The notes: generated by a model from the sequence alone, not told the origin. A DNA stretch of 64,000 bases from Streptomyces qinzhouensis (GCF_007856155.1 NZ_CP042266.1:1984001-2048000); one strand, 5' to 3'; counted from the first letter of the stretch, positions 8,453 through 17,162 are shown. Numbers and translations: made by a program.

Positions 8453-8497
8453 TCACAATAAACGCCTCTGACCTGCGATAACGCTGGCCGGAGGCGC
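8453..8497 (-). terminator. rnpB terminator
   Basis: On the minus strand CGCCTC (8496-8491) pairs with GAGGCG (8468-8463) and is followed by TTTATTGT, directly beyond the 3' end of rnpB. Confidence 0.65.
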
Positions 8498-8508
8498 TAG
8501 GCGGCAGA

Positions 8509-8913
8509 CGAGCCGGGCCGTACGCCGGGTTCTGTTTCCCCGCGGGCCTCGCGGCCTGCGGGGCGACGGCCATCCATCTAGGACCGGTGTTGCCACCGGC
8601 CTCGTGCGGTCTACCCGCGGACTCGGGCGAGCAGCCCTCGAACGTCCGCGCAGGAACACCGGGGTGTTCCCTCTTGACCTTGCTCCGGGTGGGGTTTACC
8701 TAGCCGCCTGAGTCACCTCAGGCGCTGGTGGTCTCTTACACCACCGTTTCACCCTTACCGGGGTCCGTACGGATACGGTCCCGGCGGTCTGTTCTCTGTG
8801 GCACTGTCCCGCGGGTCACCCCGGGTGGCCGTTAGCCACCACCCTGCCCTGTGGAGCCCGGACGTTCCTCGGGGGGATCCGGGGATCCCCACGCGGCCGT
8901 CCGCCCGGCTCGT
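8509..8913 (-). ncRNA. rnpB: RNase P RNA (type A)
   Basis: The minus strand carries the bacterial RNase P RNA landmarks in order: GAGGAACGTCCGGGCTCCAC near the 5' end, GGACAGTGCCACAGAGAACAG, then CGGTAAGGGTGAAACGGTGG, AGGTAAACCCCACCCGGAGC and finally ACAGAACCCGGCGTACGGCC. The 5' end (about 8912) and 3' end (about 8509) are complementary (CGAGCCGGGC), forming helix P1. The ~405-nt length fits streptomycete rnpB. It is the catalytic RNA that matures tRNA 5' ends. End positions are good to a few bases. Confidence 0.95.
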
Positions 8914-8960
8914 CTGCCGTGCCGACCATGCTACCCCGGCCGTACGGGCGGAGCTCGCCG

Positions 8961-8991
8961 TTGACCTTGCCGCGGCGTCATGGTTTCCACT
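8961..8991 (+). promoter_or_regulatory. MerR-type promoter/operator with 19-bp spacer
   Basis: TTGACC (8961-8966) is separated by 19 bp from TCCACT (8986-8991). The spacer holds the imperfect dyad ACCTTGCCG-CGG-CGTCATGGT, the arrangement bound and unwound by MerR activators. The start codon lies only 7 bp beyond the -10, so the transcript may be leaderless. Confidence 0.65.
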
Positions 8992-8997
8992 GGGGGC

Positions 8998-9792
8998 ATG
9001 AGGATCGGAGAAGTCGCCGCGCTCGTGGGCGTCACGCCGCGGACCGTACGCCACTACCACCACCTCGGGCTGTTCCCCGAACCCGGCCGGCTGTCGAACG
9101 GCTACCGCGACTACGGGCTGCGGCACGCGGTCGTCCTCGCCCGGATCCGGCGCCTCACCGAGCTGGGGCTCGGTCTCGCCGAGGTACGGGACGTCCTCGC
9201 GGACGACGCCGGGCGTGAGCTGGTGGAGGTGCTGGAGGAACTGGACGAGGACCTGGCCCGGCAGGCGGCCGAACTCACCCGACGGCGGACGCGGCTCGCC
9301 GGGCTGATCGCCCGGGCCCGCGAGGGCGGGCTGCCCGTCGAGGGGCCGGTCTCGCCCGAGCTGGCCGGGCTGCTGGGGGCGCTGCCGCCCGGCGAATCGG
9401 CCATGGCCGCCAAGGACCGGGGGCATCTGGCGCTGCTGGACACCGTGCTGGCGCAGGAGGAGCGGGAGCGGCTCTTCGCCGCGCTGGCACCGCTGGCCGA
9501 CGGCGGGCGCGCGGCCCGGATCCACGAGTTGTACGAGCGGCTGGACGCGCTCGCGGACGCCGACCCCGGCGATCCGCGGATCGTCCCGCTCGGCGACGCG
9601 CTCGCCGCGTGTATGCCGGACGAGCTGATCGCGGCGCTGAGCGAGGGGCCCCTGCCGAGCGGGAGCGACACCTTCGGGCGGGCGTTCCTGGACGATTTCC
9701 CGCCCGCCCAGTCCGCCGTCGTACACCGGATGCTGTCCGTTCTCGACGCCCGCCGGAGGGAACTGCCGGGCGAAGAGGAGGAGACGGCATGA
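8998..9792 (+). CDS. MerR-family transcriptional regulator
   Basis: A 264-residue regulator. Residues 1-70 are a MerR winged helix-turn-helix (MRIGEVAALVGVTPRTVRHYHHLGL, then GYRDYG and RIRRLTELGLGLAEVRDVL), followed by a helical linker rich in Arg/Glu (~85-115) and a C-terminal helical domain of ~130 residues without an obvious metal-binding cysteine cluster, so a small-molecule effector is more likely than a metal. ATG 8998 starts the conserved core. Its promoter has MerR-operator architecture, implying autoregulation. It overlaps the following membrane-protein gene by ATGA, which is therefore a likely regulated partner. Confidence 0.9.
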   Translation: MRIGEVAALVGVTPRTVRHYHHLGLFPEPGRLSNGYRDYGLRHAVVLARIRRLTELGLGLAEVRDVLADDAGRELVEVLEELDEDLARQAAELTRRRTRLAGLIARAREGGLPVEGPVSPELAGLLGALPPGESAMAAKDRGHLALLDTVLAQEERERLFAALAPLADGGRAARIHELYERLDALADADPGDPRIVPLGDALAACMPDELIAALSEGPLPSGSDTFGRAFLDDFPPAQSAVVHRMLSVLDARRRELPGEEEETA

Positions 9793-10646
9793 CGAGCCGT
9801 ACCGGCGGGGTGTCCGCCCGGCGACTGCTGTGGACCCTGGCACCCGTCGAGTCGGCCCTGCTGGCCGCCGAGGCGGCCGGTGCGCCGCTGCCGGCCGCCG
9901 TGGCCCTCTTCGCCCGGGTGCTGCTGCTCGCCGTCGCCGTGGTGGAGGCGGTGGCGGCGGTCCGCGGCTACGCCCGGGCCCGGCACGCGGGCGAGCCGCC
10001 CCGGGCGGCGCTGCGGAGTGTCGCGTACGAGCGCTGTCCACGCGTCCTCGTCCGGCTCCTGGTCCACGAGGTCCGCTCCCTGCACAGTGTCTGGCTGTGG
10101 CTGCGGCGGCGCAGGGACGGGATCGGCGCGGGCGACCACGCCGCCGGGTACAACGCAGCGCAGAACGCGATGATGTGGTCGTGGATCGGCCTCTCCGTCG
10201 TCGAGACGGTCGCCCTGGCCTTTCTGATCCCCTGGCCTCCGGTGCATCTGGCCCTGCTGTGCCTGGGGGTGTACGGGACCGTGCTGATGGTCGGGATGCA
10301 GGCGGCGAACGTCGTACGGCCCCATGTGGCGGGCGCGGACGGATCGCTGCGGCTGCGCTACGGCGCCCTCTTCGACCTGCGGATACCGGCGGAGCACATC
10401 CTCCGGGTCAGGGCCGAGCTGCGCTGTCCGACGGGCGCCCTGCTCGGGGTGCACGAGGACGGGTCGCTGGATCTGATCGTGAGCGGGCAGACCACGGTCG
10501 CGGTGGATCTGGCCTCCCCGGTGCCGTACACCCGGCCGCTGGGCCGGACCGGCACCGTCCGGACGACGGTCCGTTTCCACGCCGACGACCCCGGGGCGCT
10601 GATCGCCGCGCTCAGGGACGGCGACCGGCCGTTGAGCCGGGGGTAG
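9789..10646 (+). CDS. Membrane protein co-transcribed with MerR regulator
   Basis: A 285-residue protein with hydrophobic segments near residues ~30-60 and two between ~130 and ~185 (WSWIGLSVVETVALAFLIPW, ALLCLGVYGTVLMVGMQ), then a soluble C-terminal domain of ~100 residues. Its start overlaps the MerR stop (ATGA), indicating translational coupling. The C-terminal part contains a repeated hydrophobic-polar pattern but no recognised catalytic motif. I do not recognise a family; a membrane target of the MerR regulator is inferred from the operon only. Confidence 0.75.
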   Translation: MTSRTGGVSARRLLWTLAPVESALLAAEAAGAPLPAAVALFARVLLLAVAVVEAVAAVRGYARARHAGEPPRAALRSVAYERCPRVLVRLLVHEVRSLHSVWLWLRRRRDGIGAGDHAAGYNAAQNAMMWSWIGLSVVETVALAFLIPWPPVHLALLCLGVYGTVLMVGMQAANVVRPHVAGADGSLRLRYGALFDLRIPAEHILRVRAELRCPTGALLGVHEDGSLDLIVSGQTTVAVDLASPVPYTRPLGRTGTVRTTVRFHADDPGALIAALRDGDRPLSRG

Positions 10647-10659
10647 CGGCCGCGCCACG

Positions 10660-12117
10660 TCATACCGGTGCGAAGAGGACCTTCGCGGTGCCCGGTCGTG
10701 CCGCCGGGTCGGCGCGGGTCAGGCGTACCCGCAACGGCTCACCCAGCGGCAGCGCGCCGTCGCCCGCGATCCGCGCCACGACCGCCGGGTCGGACAACTG
10801 GACCGTCCCGGCGGAGGGCTCCTTCTCCTTCACGTCGACCACCAGGCCTTCGAAGGTTTCGCCGACCCGGTCGCGGAGCAGGGCGGCCTCGACGAGGTCC
10901 ACGCATGCGCGCTCCACCGTGCCCGCGCGGCGGGCGCCCGCGGCCATCTCCGGCGGCAGCCCGTCGAGCGCGGACAGGACCCATTCGGGGACGCCCTGTC
11001 CGGCGACGGCGGCCAGGCACAGTTCGCCCGTGTAGCGGTCGACGAGCCGCCGAAGGGGCGCGGTGCAGTGGGTGTAGGCGTGGGCGACGGCCGCGTGGAC
11101 CGAGGGTTCGGGGATCCGGCCGCCGGTGAAGACGGTGTATCCGGCGCCGCGCAGCAGGCTGGTGCATTCGGCGAGGAAGGCCGCGTGACGGGGCCGGTGC
11201 GGGTCGAGGGAGCGGATCACCTCGGCGTACGGGACGTGGTGCGGCCAGTCGATGCGCAGGGCCCGTGCGGTCAGGCGGAGCCGGGCGACCGCGCCGAGCG
11301 GGGCGGTGGGGAGCGTCCGCAGGATCCCCGTACCGGATTCGATCATGATGTCGGCCGCGGCCATGCCGGTGAGCAGGGAGAGCTGGGCGTTCCAGCCCTC
11401 GGCGGGCAGCGGGGCCCGGAACGCGAGGGTGTACGTGCCGTCGTGCCGGGCGATCTCCTGTTCGGGTACGGCGAGGGAGACGCCGCCGCGCTCGCGTTCC
11501 AGGGCCTCCCGCAGCAGGCCGATCTCCTTGAGCAGGGCGAGGGGTTCCTCGGCGGTGCCGTCGTCGATGCGGCGCTGGGCGGTGGCGTAGTCGAGGCGGG
11601 TACGGCTGCGGACGACGGCCCGTTGTACGCCGGCGGTGACGGTACGGCCTTCGGCGTCGAGGTCGATCCGCCACAGCAGGGCGGGGCGGGTTTCGCCGGG
11701 CAGGAGGCTCGCAGCCCCGGCGGAGAGCACGGGTGGGTGGAGGGGGACGGATCCGTCCGGGAAGTAGAGCGTCTGCACCCGGCGGTGCGCCTCGGAGTCG
11801 ATCGTTCCGCCGGGGGCGACGAAGGCGGCGACATCGGCGATGGCGTAGTGGACGCGGTAGCCGCCGCCCCGGCGGGACAGGTGGACCGCCTGGTCCAGGT
11901 CGGCCGAGCCGGGCGGGTCGACGGTGAAGAAGGGGAGGCCGGTGGCGTCGGCCGGGGCGGGCCCCGGCGGGCGGGGTGCCGCGGCGGCCCGTTCGGCCTC
12001 GTCGAGTACGGCGGCGGGGAAGTCGTCTGGGACGCCCAGCTCGGTCCGCAGCGTGCGCAGGGCCGGGGCGAGGGTGGCCTCGGCCGCGCCGCTGGTGCGC
12101 AGGGGACGGCGGGGCAT
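10660..12117 (-). CDS. RNB-domain ribonuclease (RNase II/R-like)
   Basis: A 485-residue protein starting at ATG 12117. The RNB catalytic core is present: FTVDPPGSADLDQAVHL supplies metal-binding aspartates, followed by YRVHYAIADVAAFVAPG, SVPLHPPVLSAGAASLLPG and, near the C-terminus, HAYTHCTAPLRRLVDRY. Cold-shock and S1 domains of full RNase R are absent or reduced, as in the shorter actinobacterial RNB proteins; a final ~60 residues may form a small beta-barrel. Expected role is processive 3'-5' degradation of RNA in the cytoplasm. It is transcribed convergently with the MerR operon, with 13 bp between stops. Confidence 0.88.
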   Translation of the reverse strand: MPRRPLRTSGAAEATLAPALRTLRTELGVPDDFPAAVLDEAERAAAAPRPPGPAPADATGLPFFTVDPPGSADLDQAVHLSRRGGGYRVHYAIADVAAFVAPGGTIDSEAHRRVQTLYFPDGSVPLHPPVLSAGAASLLPGETRPALLWRIDLDAEGRTVTAGVQRAVVRSRTRLDYATAQRRIDDGTAEEPLALLKEIGLLREALERERGGVSLAVPEQEIARHDGTYTLAFRAPLPAEGWNAQLSLLTGMAAADIMIESGTGILRTLPTAPLGAVARLRLTARALRIDWPHHVPYAEVIRSLDPHRPRHAAFLAECTSLLRGAGYTVFTGGRIPEPSVHAAVAHAYTHCTAPLRRLVDRYTGELCLAAVAGQGVPEWVLSALDGLPPEMAAGARRAGTVERACVDLVEAALLRDRVGETFEGLVVDVKEKEPSAGTVQLSDPAVVARIAGDGALPLGEPLRVRLTRADPAARPGTAKVLFAPV

Positions 12118-12856
12118 GGGTCGAGCGTAGGCCGGAGGGAGCGCGGGCGCGCGGCGAGGGGCCGCGGGCGGGCGGGGGGTCGGCCCGCCGGACCACCGGC
12201 CGGGCAGGCACGGGAGGAGCACTCGGCCGCAGGTGCCGCAAGTGCCCCAGACGGCGCCACGGGGCGCGCGGGGGCGGGCGCGGGCAGAGGGCGGGGGCTC
12301 GGTGCCCGGGCCACCGGTGGGACGCGCACCCGGCGCATGGAGCAGCAGGCGGGACGCGCACCCGGCCCACGCGAACGCGGACAGGCAGGCACCCGGCCCA
12401 CACCGGGGGCAGGGTAGGCCTCCCGAGACACGAAACCGAGAAACGGCAACGCCGACGGGGCAGGGGCTCGGCACGCGGGGCCTGCGGCAGGGGCGCCGAA
12501 CCGGCGCGACCGGGCCGGATCGCGGCGCCGGGTCGGCGGCCCCCTCCCGTGGGCGCGCCGTCCCGCGCTCGGCGGGCGACCGCAGGTCCAGGAACGGGGC
12601 CCCGACCGCAGGTCGCACGGCGGGATGGCGAGGGTACGCCAGGGGGGTTTACGGCGGGGGCACTTCGTCTGCCTGCGGTTTCTCCGCTACGCGGTCGACG
12701 GCTCGGTACGTTCACCCGTCAGGGTGACTGTATGTAATGGCGGTGCTGCCTACCGTGGAATCGCGGGGGTGCTCAGCGGCCCTCGCCGTTCGGAGCAGCC
12801 GCACCCGGCGGCCGGCACCGAGCAGAGCCGTACGGACCAGTACTGGAGGTATCAGC
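12118..12856. other. 739-bp non-coding stretch, extremely GC-rich
   Basis: No supportable gene. Frames that stay open here have Arg/Pro/Gly-rich composition and no ribosome site. Near its right end TCACCC-GTCA-GGGTGA (12712-12727) is a perfect inverted repeat 130 bp before the small secreted-protein gene and could be an operator for it. Confidence 0.6.
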
Positions 12857-13156
12857 ATGCGCCGTCTCGCCACCGTCCTCACCACCCTGACCGCCGCGGC
12901 GGCACTCGCCGTCGCGATCCCGCAGTCCGCCTCGCCGGCCTTCGCCGCGACCGGTGAGCTGATCCTCAACGGCACGGTTCACGTCGACCCCAGCGGCTGC
13001 TACCGCAGCGACCGCCGCCCGCTCTTCGTCGACAACCGGACGGACTCCTACGTCTTCGTCTACGAGCGTGCCGACTGCGCGGGGCGGACGATCGGTATCG
13101 TCCGGCCGGATCAGCGTTCCAGTTGGCCTCTGGGGAGAGCGGTCGCCGCCCAATGA
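12857..13156 (+). CDS. Small secreted protein, possibly crystallin/I36-inhibitor-like
   Basis: A 99-residue precursor with GGAGG seven bases before ATG 12857. Residues 1-30 are a Sec signal peptide (MRR, hydrophobic core, cleavage after SPAFA). The mature ~69 residues hold two cysteines (SGCYRS and ADCAGR) that could form one disulfide, and the segment FVYERADCAGRTIGIVRPDQ resembles the beta/gamma-crystallin or peptidase-inhibitor I36 fold. Exact function is unknown. It is monocistronic, between a long GC-rich spacer and the yaaA region. Confidence 0.75.
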   Translation: MRRLATVLTTLTAAAALAVAIPQSASPAFAATGELILNGTVHVDPSGCYRSDRRPLFVDNRTDSYVFVYERADCAGRTIGIVRPDQRSSWPLGRAVAAQ

Positions 13157-13538
13157 CCGGTCGCGGGCCCGCATCCCGGCCCTTTCCTTAGCGGCCCGTC
13201 GCCGCACCCGGACCCCGGTGGGAGCGCCGCCCCGCGGCCCCGCCGGGCGGGGATGTCCGAGGCCCGGCCCCCCTCCCCGCACCCCCGGGCCTCGGTCATC
13301 CCGCAACCCCGCAACCCCCGCAGCTCCCGCTTCCGCGCAATCACGCGCAATCACCCCTCATGACGGCCCCGGGTACGGCTCCGGCCCGGGCCGTGACAGG
13401 ACAGGCCGGCGGCACCGCCGTCGGCCACCCGGGGCCGGGCCGCCCGTCCTCCTCCCCGGGCGGCCCGGCCTCCCCGGGGGCGTACGCTGACGCGGGGCCC
13501 GTCCCCGCATCCCGCCCCCGCCTGTGAGGAGATCGTCC
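13157..13538. other. 382-bp intergenic region
   Basis: No gene or RNA recognised. It contains C-rich runs and a short duplicated CGCAATCAC motif near 13335; GAGGAG at its right end is the yaaA ribosome site. Confidence 0.5.
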
Positions 13539-14339
13539 GTGCTGGTCCTGCTGCCTCCGTCCGAAGGCAAGGCCGCCTCCGGCCGTGGCGCCCCGCTGAA
13601 GCCGGAGTCGCTGTCGCTGCCCGGACTCGCCCCCGCGCGGGCCGCCGTGCTGGACGAGTTGGTGGAGCTGTGCGCCGCCGACGAGTCGAAGGCGGCCGAG
13701 GTGCTCGGACTGAGCCCGGGACTGCGCGGCGAGCTCACGAAGAACGTGGAGCTGCGGACAGCCGGGGCGCGTCCCGCCGGGGAGATCTACACGGGCGTGC
13801 TGTACGACGCGCTGGGGCTGGCGACGCTGGATTCCGCGGCCAAACGCCGGGCGCGGGCTTCGTTGCTGGTGTTCTCCGGGCTGTGGGGTGCCGTGCGGGT
13901 GGGTGACCGGATCCCGTCGTACCGCTGCTCCATGGGCGTCAAGCTCCCCGGTCTCGGGCTGCTCGCCGCGCACTGGCGGGAGCCGATGGAAGCCGCGCTG
14001 CCGGAGGCTGCCGGAGGCGGGCTGGTCCTCGATCTGCGGTCGTCGGCCTATGCGGCGGCATGGAAGCCCGGCGGCGAACTCGCGGGGCGTACGGCGACGG
14101 TGCGGGTGCTGCACTCGCAGATCGTCGACGGGGTCGAGAAGCGCTCCGTCGTCAGCCACTTCAACAAGGCGACGAAGGGCCGGATCGTCCGGTCCCTGCT
14201 GACCTCGGGTGCGAAGCCGAAGGGGCCGCGTCAGCTGGTGGAGGCCCTGCGGGAGCTGGGCTATGCGGTGGAGGCGGAGGTCCCGGCCCGCAAGGACCGG
14301 CCGTGGGCCCTGGACATCGTGGTGAACCGGATCCACTGA
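13539..14339 (+). CDS. yaaA: Peroxide stress protein YaaA (UPF0246)
   Basis: A 266-residue protein. GTG 13539 with GAGGAG eight bases upstream is chosen over GTG 13524. The family signature LLPPSEGKA at the N-terminus, VFSGLWGAVRVGDRIPSYRCSMG in the middle and VVSHFNKATKGRIVRSLL near the C-terminus identify YaaA/DUF328. In Escherichia coli YaaA binds DNA and limits intracellular iron and oxidative damage during peroxide stress. It stands alone upstream of eda; no OxyR-type site is evident. Confidence 0.9.
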   Translation: MLVLLPPSEGKAASGRGAPLKPESLSLPGLAPARAAVLDELVELCAADESKAAEVLGLSPGLRGELTKNVELRTAGARPAGEIYTGVLYDALGLATLDSAAKRRARASLLVFSGLWGAVRVGDRIPSYRCSMGVKLPGLGLLAAHWREPMEAALPEAAGGGLVLDLRSSAYAAAWKPGGELAGRTATVRVLHSQIVDGVEKRSVVSHFNKATKGRIVRSLLTSGAKPKGPRQLVEALRELGYAVEAEVPARKDRPWALDIVVNRIH

Positions 14340-14365
14340 CGCCCCGCCCTGACCGCGGCCGATCG

Positions 14366-14384
14366 CGTTGCGTGGAGCGCAACG
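14366..14384. promoter_or_regulatory. Palindromic operator upstream of eda
   Basis: CGTTGCG-TGGAG-CGCAACG is a perfect 7-bp inverted repeat with a 5-bp spacer, 39 bp before the eda start, with a further GTTGC half-site downstream (14388-14392). Its form suits an IclR-, GntR- or similar repressor; the protein is not identified. Confidence 0.55.
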
Positions 14385-14423
14385 GTCGTTGCAGACGTTG
14401 AGGGCACCCGGCAGGATGGCCGT

Positions 14424-15050
14424 ATGACCTCCGTGCTTGATCTCGCGCCCGTGATTCCCGTCGTCGTCATCAAGGACGCCGAGGACGCCGTACCCCTCGC
14501 CCGTGCGCTGGTCGCGGGTGGTCTGCCCGCGATCGAGGTGACCCTGCGGACGCCGGCCGCTCCGGAGGCGATCCGGGCCATCGCCGCCGAGGTGCCGGAC
14601 GCGGTGGTCGGCGCGGGCACGGTGATCTCCCCCGCGCAGGTGGAGACGGCGGTGTCCGCCGGGGCCCGGTTCCTGGTCAGCCCGGGCTGGACGGAAGCCC
14701 TGCTGGACGCCATGCGCGGCTCGGGGGTGCCGTTCCTGCCGGGTGTCTCCACGGTGTCGGAGGTGGTGGCCCTGCTGGAGCGCGGGGTCACCGAGATGAA
14801 GTTCTTCCCCGCCGAGGCCGCGGGCGGCAAGCCCTATCTGACGTCCATCGCCGGGCCCCTGCCCCAGGCCCGGTTCTGCCCGACGGGCGGTATCTCGCGG
14901 GAGTCCGCGCCCGGTTATCTGTCGCTGCCCAATGTGGCCTGTGTCGGCGGGACCTGGATGCTGCCCGCGGACGCCATCGCCGCGAAGGACTGGTCCCGGG
15001 TCGAGTCCCTGGCCGCGGAGGCCGCGTCGCTCGCGACTCCCGCGGCCTGA
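14424..15050 (+). CDS. eda: KDPG/KHG aldolase
   Basis: A 208-residue TIM-barrel aldolase. AIEVTLRTPAA holds the catalytic Glu and substrate-binding Arg/Thr, VGAGTVISPAQ the next strand, and EMKFFPAEAAGG the Schiff-base lysine; FCPTGGISRE is the phosphate-binding loop. The enzyme cleaves 2-keto-3-deoxy-6-phosphogluconate to pyruvate and glyceraldehyde 3-phosphate and also acts on 4-hydroxy-2-oxoglutarate. No edd or kdgK is adjacent, so it more probably serves sugar-acid or hydroxyproline-type catabolism than a full Entner-Doudoroff operon. A palindromic operator precedes it. Confidence 0.93.
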   Translation: MTSVLDLAPVIPVVVIKDAEDAVPLARALVAGGLPAIEVTLRTPAAPEAIRAIAAEVPDAVVGAGTVISPAQVETAVSAGARFLVSPGWTEALLDAMRGSGVPFLPGVSTVSEVVALLERGVTEMKFFPAEAAGGKPYLTSIAGPLPQARFCPTGGISRESAPGYLSLPNVACVGGTWMLPADAIAAKDWSRVESLAAEAASLATPAA

Positions 15051-15111
15051 CGGCCGGCGTCGGCGGCGCCGGGCCCTCCGCGGAACGGAGGCCCGGCGCG
15101 GCGGCCGGTGG

Positions 15112-16419
15112 TCAGACGGCGCGCAGGTGAGAGGTGTCGTTCAGCAGGCGGACCGAGGCGTTGCCGTCGGCGTAGTAGGCCACGGCCGAGACGGCTGCCG
15201 CCGACAGCTCCATCCGGAACAGGGACTCGGGCGGTGCGCCCAGGGCCAGCCGGACCAGCGTCTTGATCGGTGTGACATGGGTGACCAGCAGGACCGTGCG
15301 GCCCGCCGAGCGGCCGAGGAGCCGGTCCCGGGCGGCCGCGACCCGGCGTGACACCGCGGTGAAGCTCTCGCCGCCGCCGGTGGGCGCGGCCTTGGCGGAG
15401 GAGAGCCAGGCGGCGAGATCTTCCGGATAGCGCTGCTGGACCTCCGCGAAGGTCAGTCCTTCCCAGGCGCCGAAGTCCGTCTCCCGCAGACCGTCCTCGA
15501 TGCGGACGTCGAGACCGAGCCGCGCGGCGACCGCCTCGGCGGTCTCCCGGCAGCGCTTCAGCGGTGAGCTGACGATCTCCTGGACCGTGCCCCGGGCGGC
15601 GAGCGCCGCCGCGACGGCCTCGGCCTGCCGCTGTCCCGCCGGAGAGAGCACGGGATCGCCGCCACCGCTGCCCGAGAAACGCTTCTCGGGGGTGAGCGCC
15701 GTTTCGCCGTGGCGCAGCAGGACGAAGGTGGTGGGGGTGCCGAGATCGGCGGTGGCCGCCCAGCCGACGGGCGCCCCGGCCGCGCCGGTGGCCGGGGTCT
15801 CCGGGCGCTTATCGGCCCCGGGGCCCGAGGCGGCCGGAATGGCGGCGGGGTGCTCCGCGGAGGCCGTCCGGGACCCGGCACCGGCGAGCGCCGCGCGGGC
15901 ACGGGCGGCGCCCGCCGTGGCATCACCGACCGCGCGGGGCTCCTCGGTCACCGCCCGCGCTCCGGCGGTGTCGAGCCCGGCGGTGGAACGGGACGGCTCC
16001 CACTGTCTGCCGCGCTTGCCCGCGTCCATCGCCTCGTTGGCGAGCCGGTCCGCGTGCTTGTTCTCCTCGCGGGGAATCCACTCGTACGTCACGGCGGACC
16101 GGGGAAGGATCCCCGCCGCCTCCGCCGCCAACGGCTTCATATCGGGGTGCTTGATCTTCCAGCGGCCCGACATCTGCTCGACGACGAGTTTGGAGTCCAT
16201 CCGGACCCGGACCGAGGCGTCCGGGGCAATGGCCCGGGCCGCGCGCAGCCCGGCGATCAGGCCCTTGTACTCGGCGACGTTGTTGGTGGCGACGCCGATG
16301 TACTCGGCGGCCTCGGCGAGGGTCTCGCCGGTGGCCGCGTCGAGCACCACGGCGCCGTAGCCCGCGGGACCGGGGTTGCCCCGGGATCCGCCGTCGGCCT
16401 CGACGACGAACACGGGCAT
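15112..16419 (-). CDS. Bifunctional RNase HI / acid phosphatase (Rv2228c-type)
   Basis: A 435-residue fusion. Residues 1-135 are RNase HI with the four acidic residues in EADGGSRGNPG, EYKGLIAGL, RMDSKLVVEQM and NKHADRLANEA. A Pro/Ala-rich linker (~140-230) leads to a histidine-phosphatase domain with LLRHGETALT and later VLLVTHVTPIKTLVRLAL. In mycobacteria this protein degrades RNA in RNA:DNA hybrids and the phosphatase domain acts as CobC (alpha-ribazole phosphatase) in cobalamin synthesis. ATG 16419 overlaps the stop of the zinc-ribbon gene (TGATG), so the three-gene NIF3 operon is translationally coupled. Confidence 0.93.
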   Translation of the reverse strand: MPVFVVEADGGSRGNPGPAGYGAVVLDAATGETLAEAAEYIGVATNNVAEYKGLIAGLRAARAIAPDASVRVRMDSKLVVEQMSGRWKIKHPDMKPLAAEAAGILPRSAVTYEWIPREENKHADRLANEAMDAGKRGRQWEPSRSTAGLDTAGARAVTEEPRAVGDATAGAARARAALAGAGSRTASAEHPAAIPAASGPGADKRPETPATGAAGAPVGWAATADLGTPTTFVLLRHGETALTPEKRFSGSGGGDPVLSPAGQRQAEAVAAALAARGTVQEIVSSPLKRCRETAEAVAARLGLDVRIEDGLRETDFGAWEGLTFAEVQQRYPEDLAAWLSSAKAAPTGGGESFTAVSRRVAAARDRLLGRSAGRTVLLVTHVTPIKTLVRLALGAPPESLFRMELSAAAVSAVAYYADGNASVRLLNDTSHLRAV

Positions 16420-17162
16420 CAGAGGCCGGACTCGGCGGTGCGGACGAGGATGCGGCTGCAGTTCTCGCAGCGGACCACGGTGTCGCCCGGGGCCTTCCGG
16501 ACCTCGTTCAGCTCGGTGATGTTCAGCTCGAGACGGCAGCCCTCGCAGCGACGCTGATAGAGCCGGGCGGCGCCGATTCCGCCCTGCTGGACGCGGAGCT
16601 TCTCATAGAGCTTCAGCAGGTCGGCGGGGACGACGGCGGCGATCGTCTCGCGCTCCTTGATGATGGCCGTGGACTGTTCGTCCAGCTCCTGCTGCGCGGT
16701 GTCGCGGCGGACGGTGGCGTCGTCGGCCTTGGTCTGGACGGAGGAGACCCGGGCGGTCAGCTCGGCCACCCGCTCCTGGACGGCCTCACGGCGCTCCATC
16801 ACATCGAGGACCACGTCTTCCAGATCGCCCTGGCGCTTGGCGAGGGAGACGATCTCCCGCTGGAGGCTCTCCAGGTCCTTGGGCGAGGTGATCGCACCGG
16901 AGTCAAGCCGCTGCTGGTCGCGGGCGGCACGCTGGCGCACCTGGTCGACGTCCTGTTCGGCCTTGGTCTGCTCGCGTGCGGTGTCGCTCTCCTCGGTCTG
17001 CGCGGCGACCAGCAGATCGCGGAGCTGCGTGAGGTCCTTGGTGAGTGACTCCAGCTCCGCGTGCTCGGGCAGCGACTTCCGCTTGTGGGCGAGCTGCGAC
17101 AGTCGCACATCGAGGTTCTGGACGTCGAGGAGTCGGATCTGGTCGGCGGGCGCGGCGTTCAG
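16419..17162 (-). CDS. Coiled-coil C4 zinc-ribbon protein (DUF164 family), CTG start
   Basis: A 247-residue protein. A long coiled coil (~15-185) rich in E, Q, K and R is followed by a zinc ribbon with CEGCRLEL and CENCSRIL. Conserved homologs begin NAAPADQIRLL; here that segment is preceded by CTG at 17162-17160 and no ATG, GTG or TTG lies in frame between it and the upstream coding end. CTG overlaps the NIF3 stop as CTGA, mirroring ATGA coupling, with a CCTGGAG ribosome site upstream. DUF164 proteins are highly conserved with NIF3 and RNase H in actinobacteria; a nucleic-acid role is suspected but unproved. Confidence 0.88.
   Translation of the reverse strand: MNAAPADQIRLLDVQNLDVRLSQLAHKRKSLPEHAELESLTKDLTQLRDLLVAAQTEESDTAREQTKAEQDVDQVRQRAARDQQRLDSGAITSPKDLESLQREIVSLAKRQGDLEDVVLDVMERREAVQERVAELTARVSSVQTKADDATVRRDTAQQELDEQSTAIIKERETIAAVVPADLLKLYEKLRVQQGGIGAARLYQRRCEGCRLELNITELNEVRKAPGDTVVRCENCSRILVRTAESGL

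Noticed and set aside
12233..12727. Open frames in the GC-rich spacer before the small secreted protein
   Set aside because: Arg/Gly/Pro-rich products in several overlapping frames, no ribosome site and no domain.
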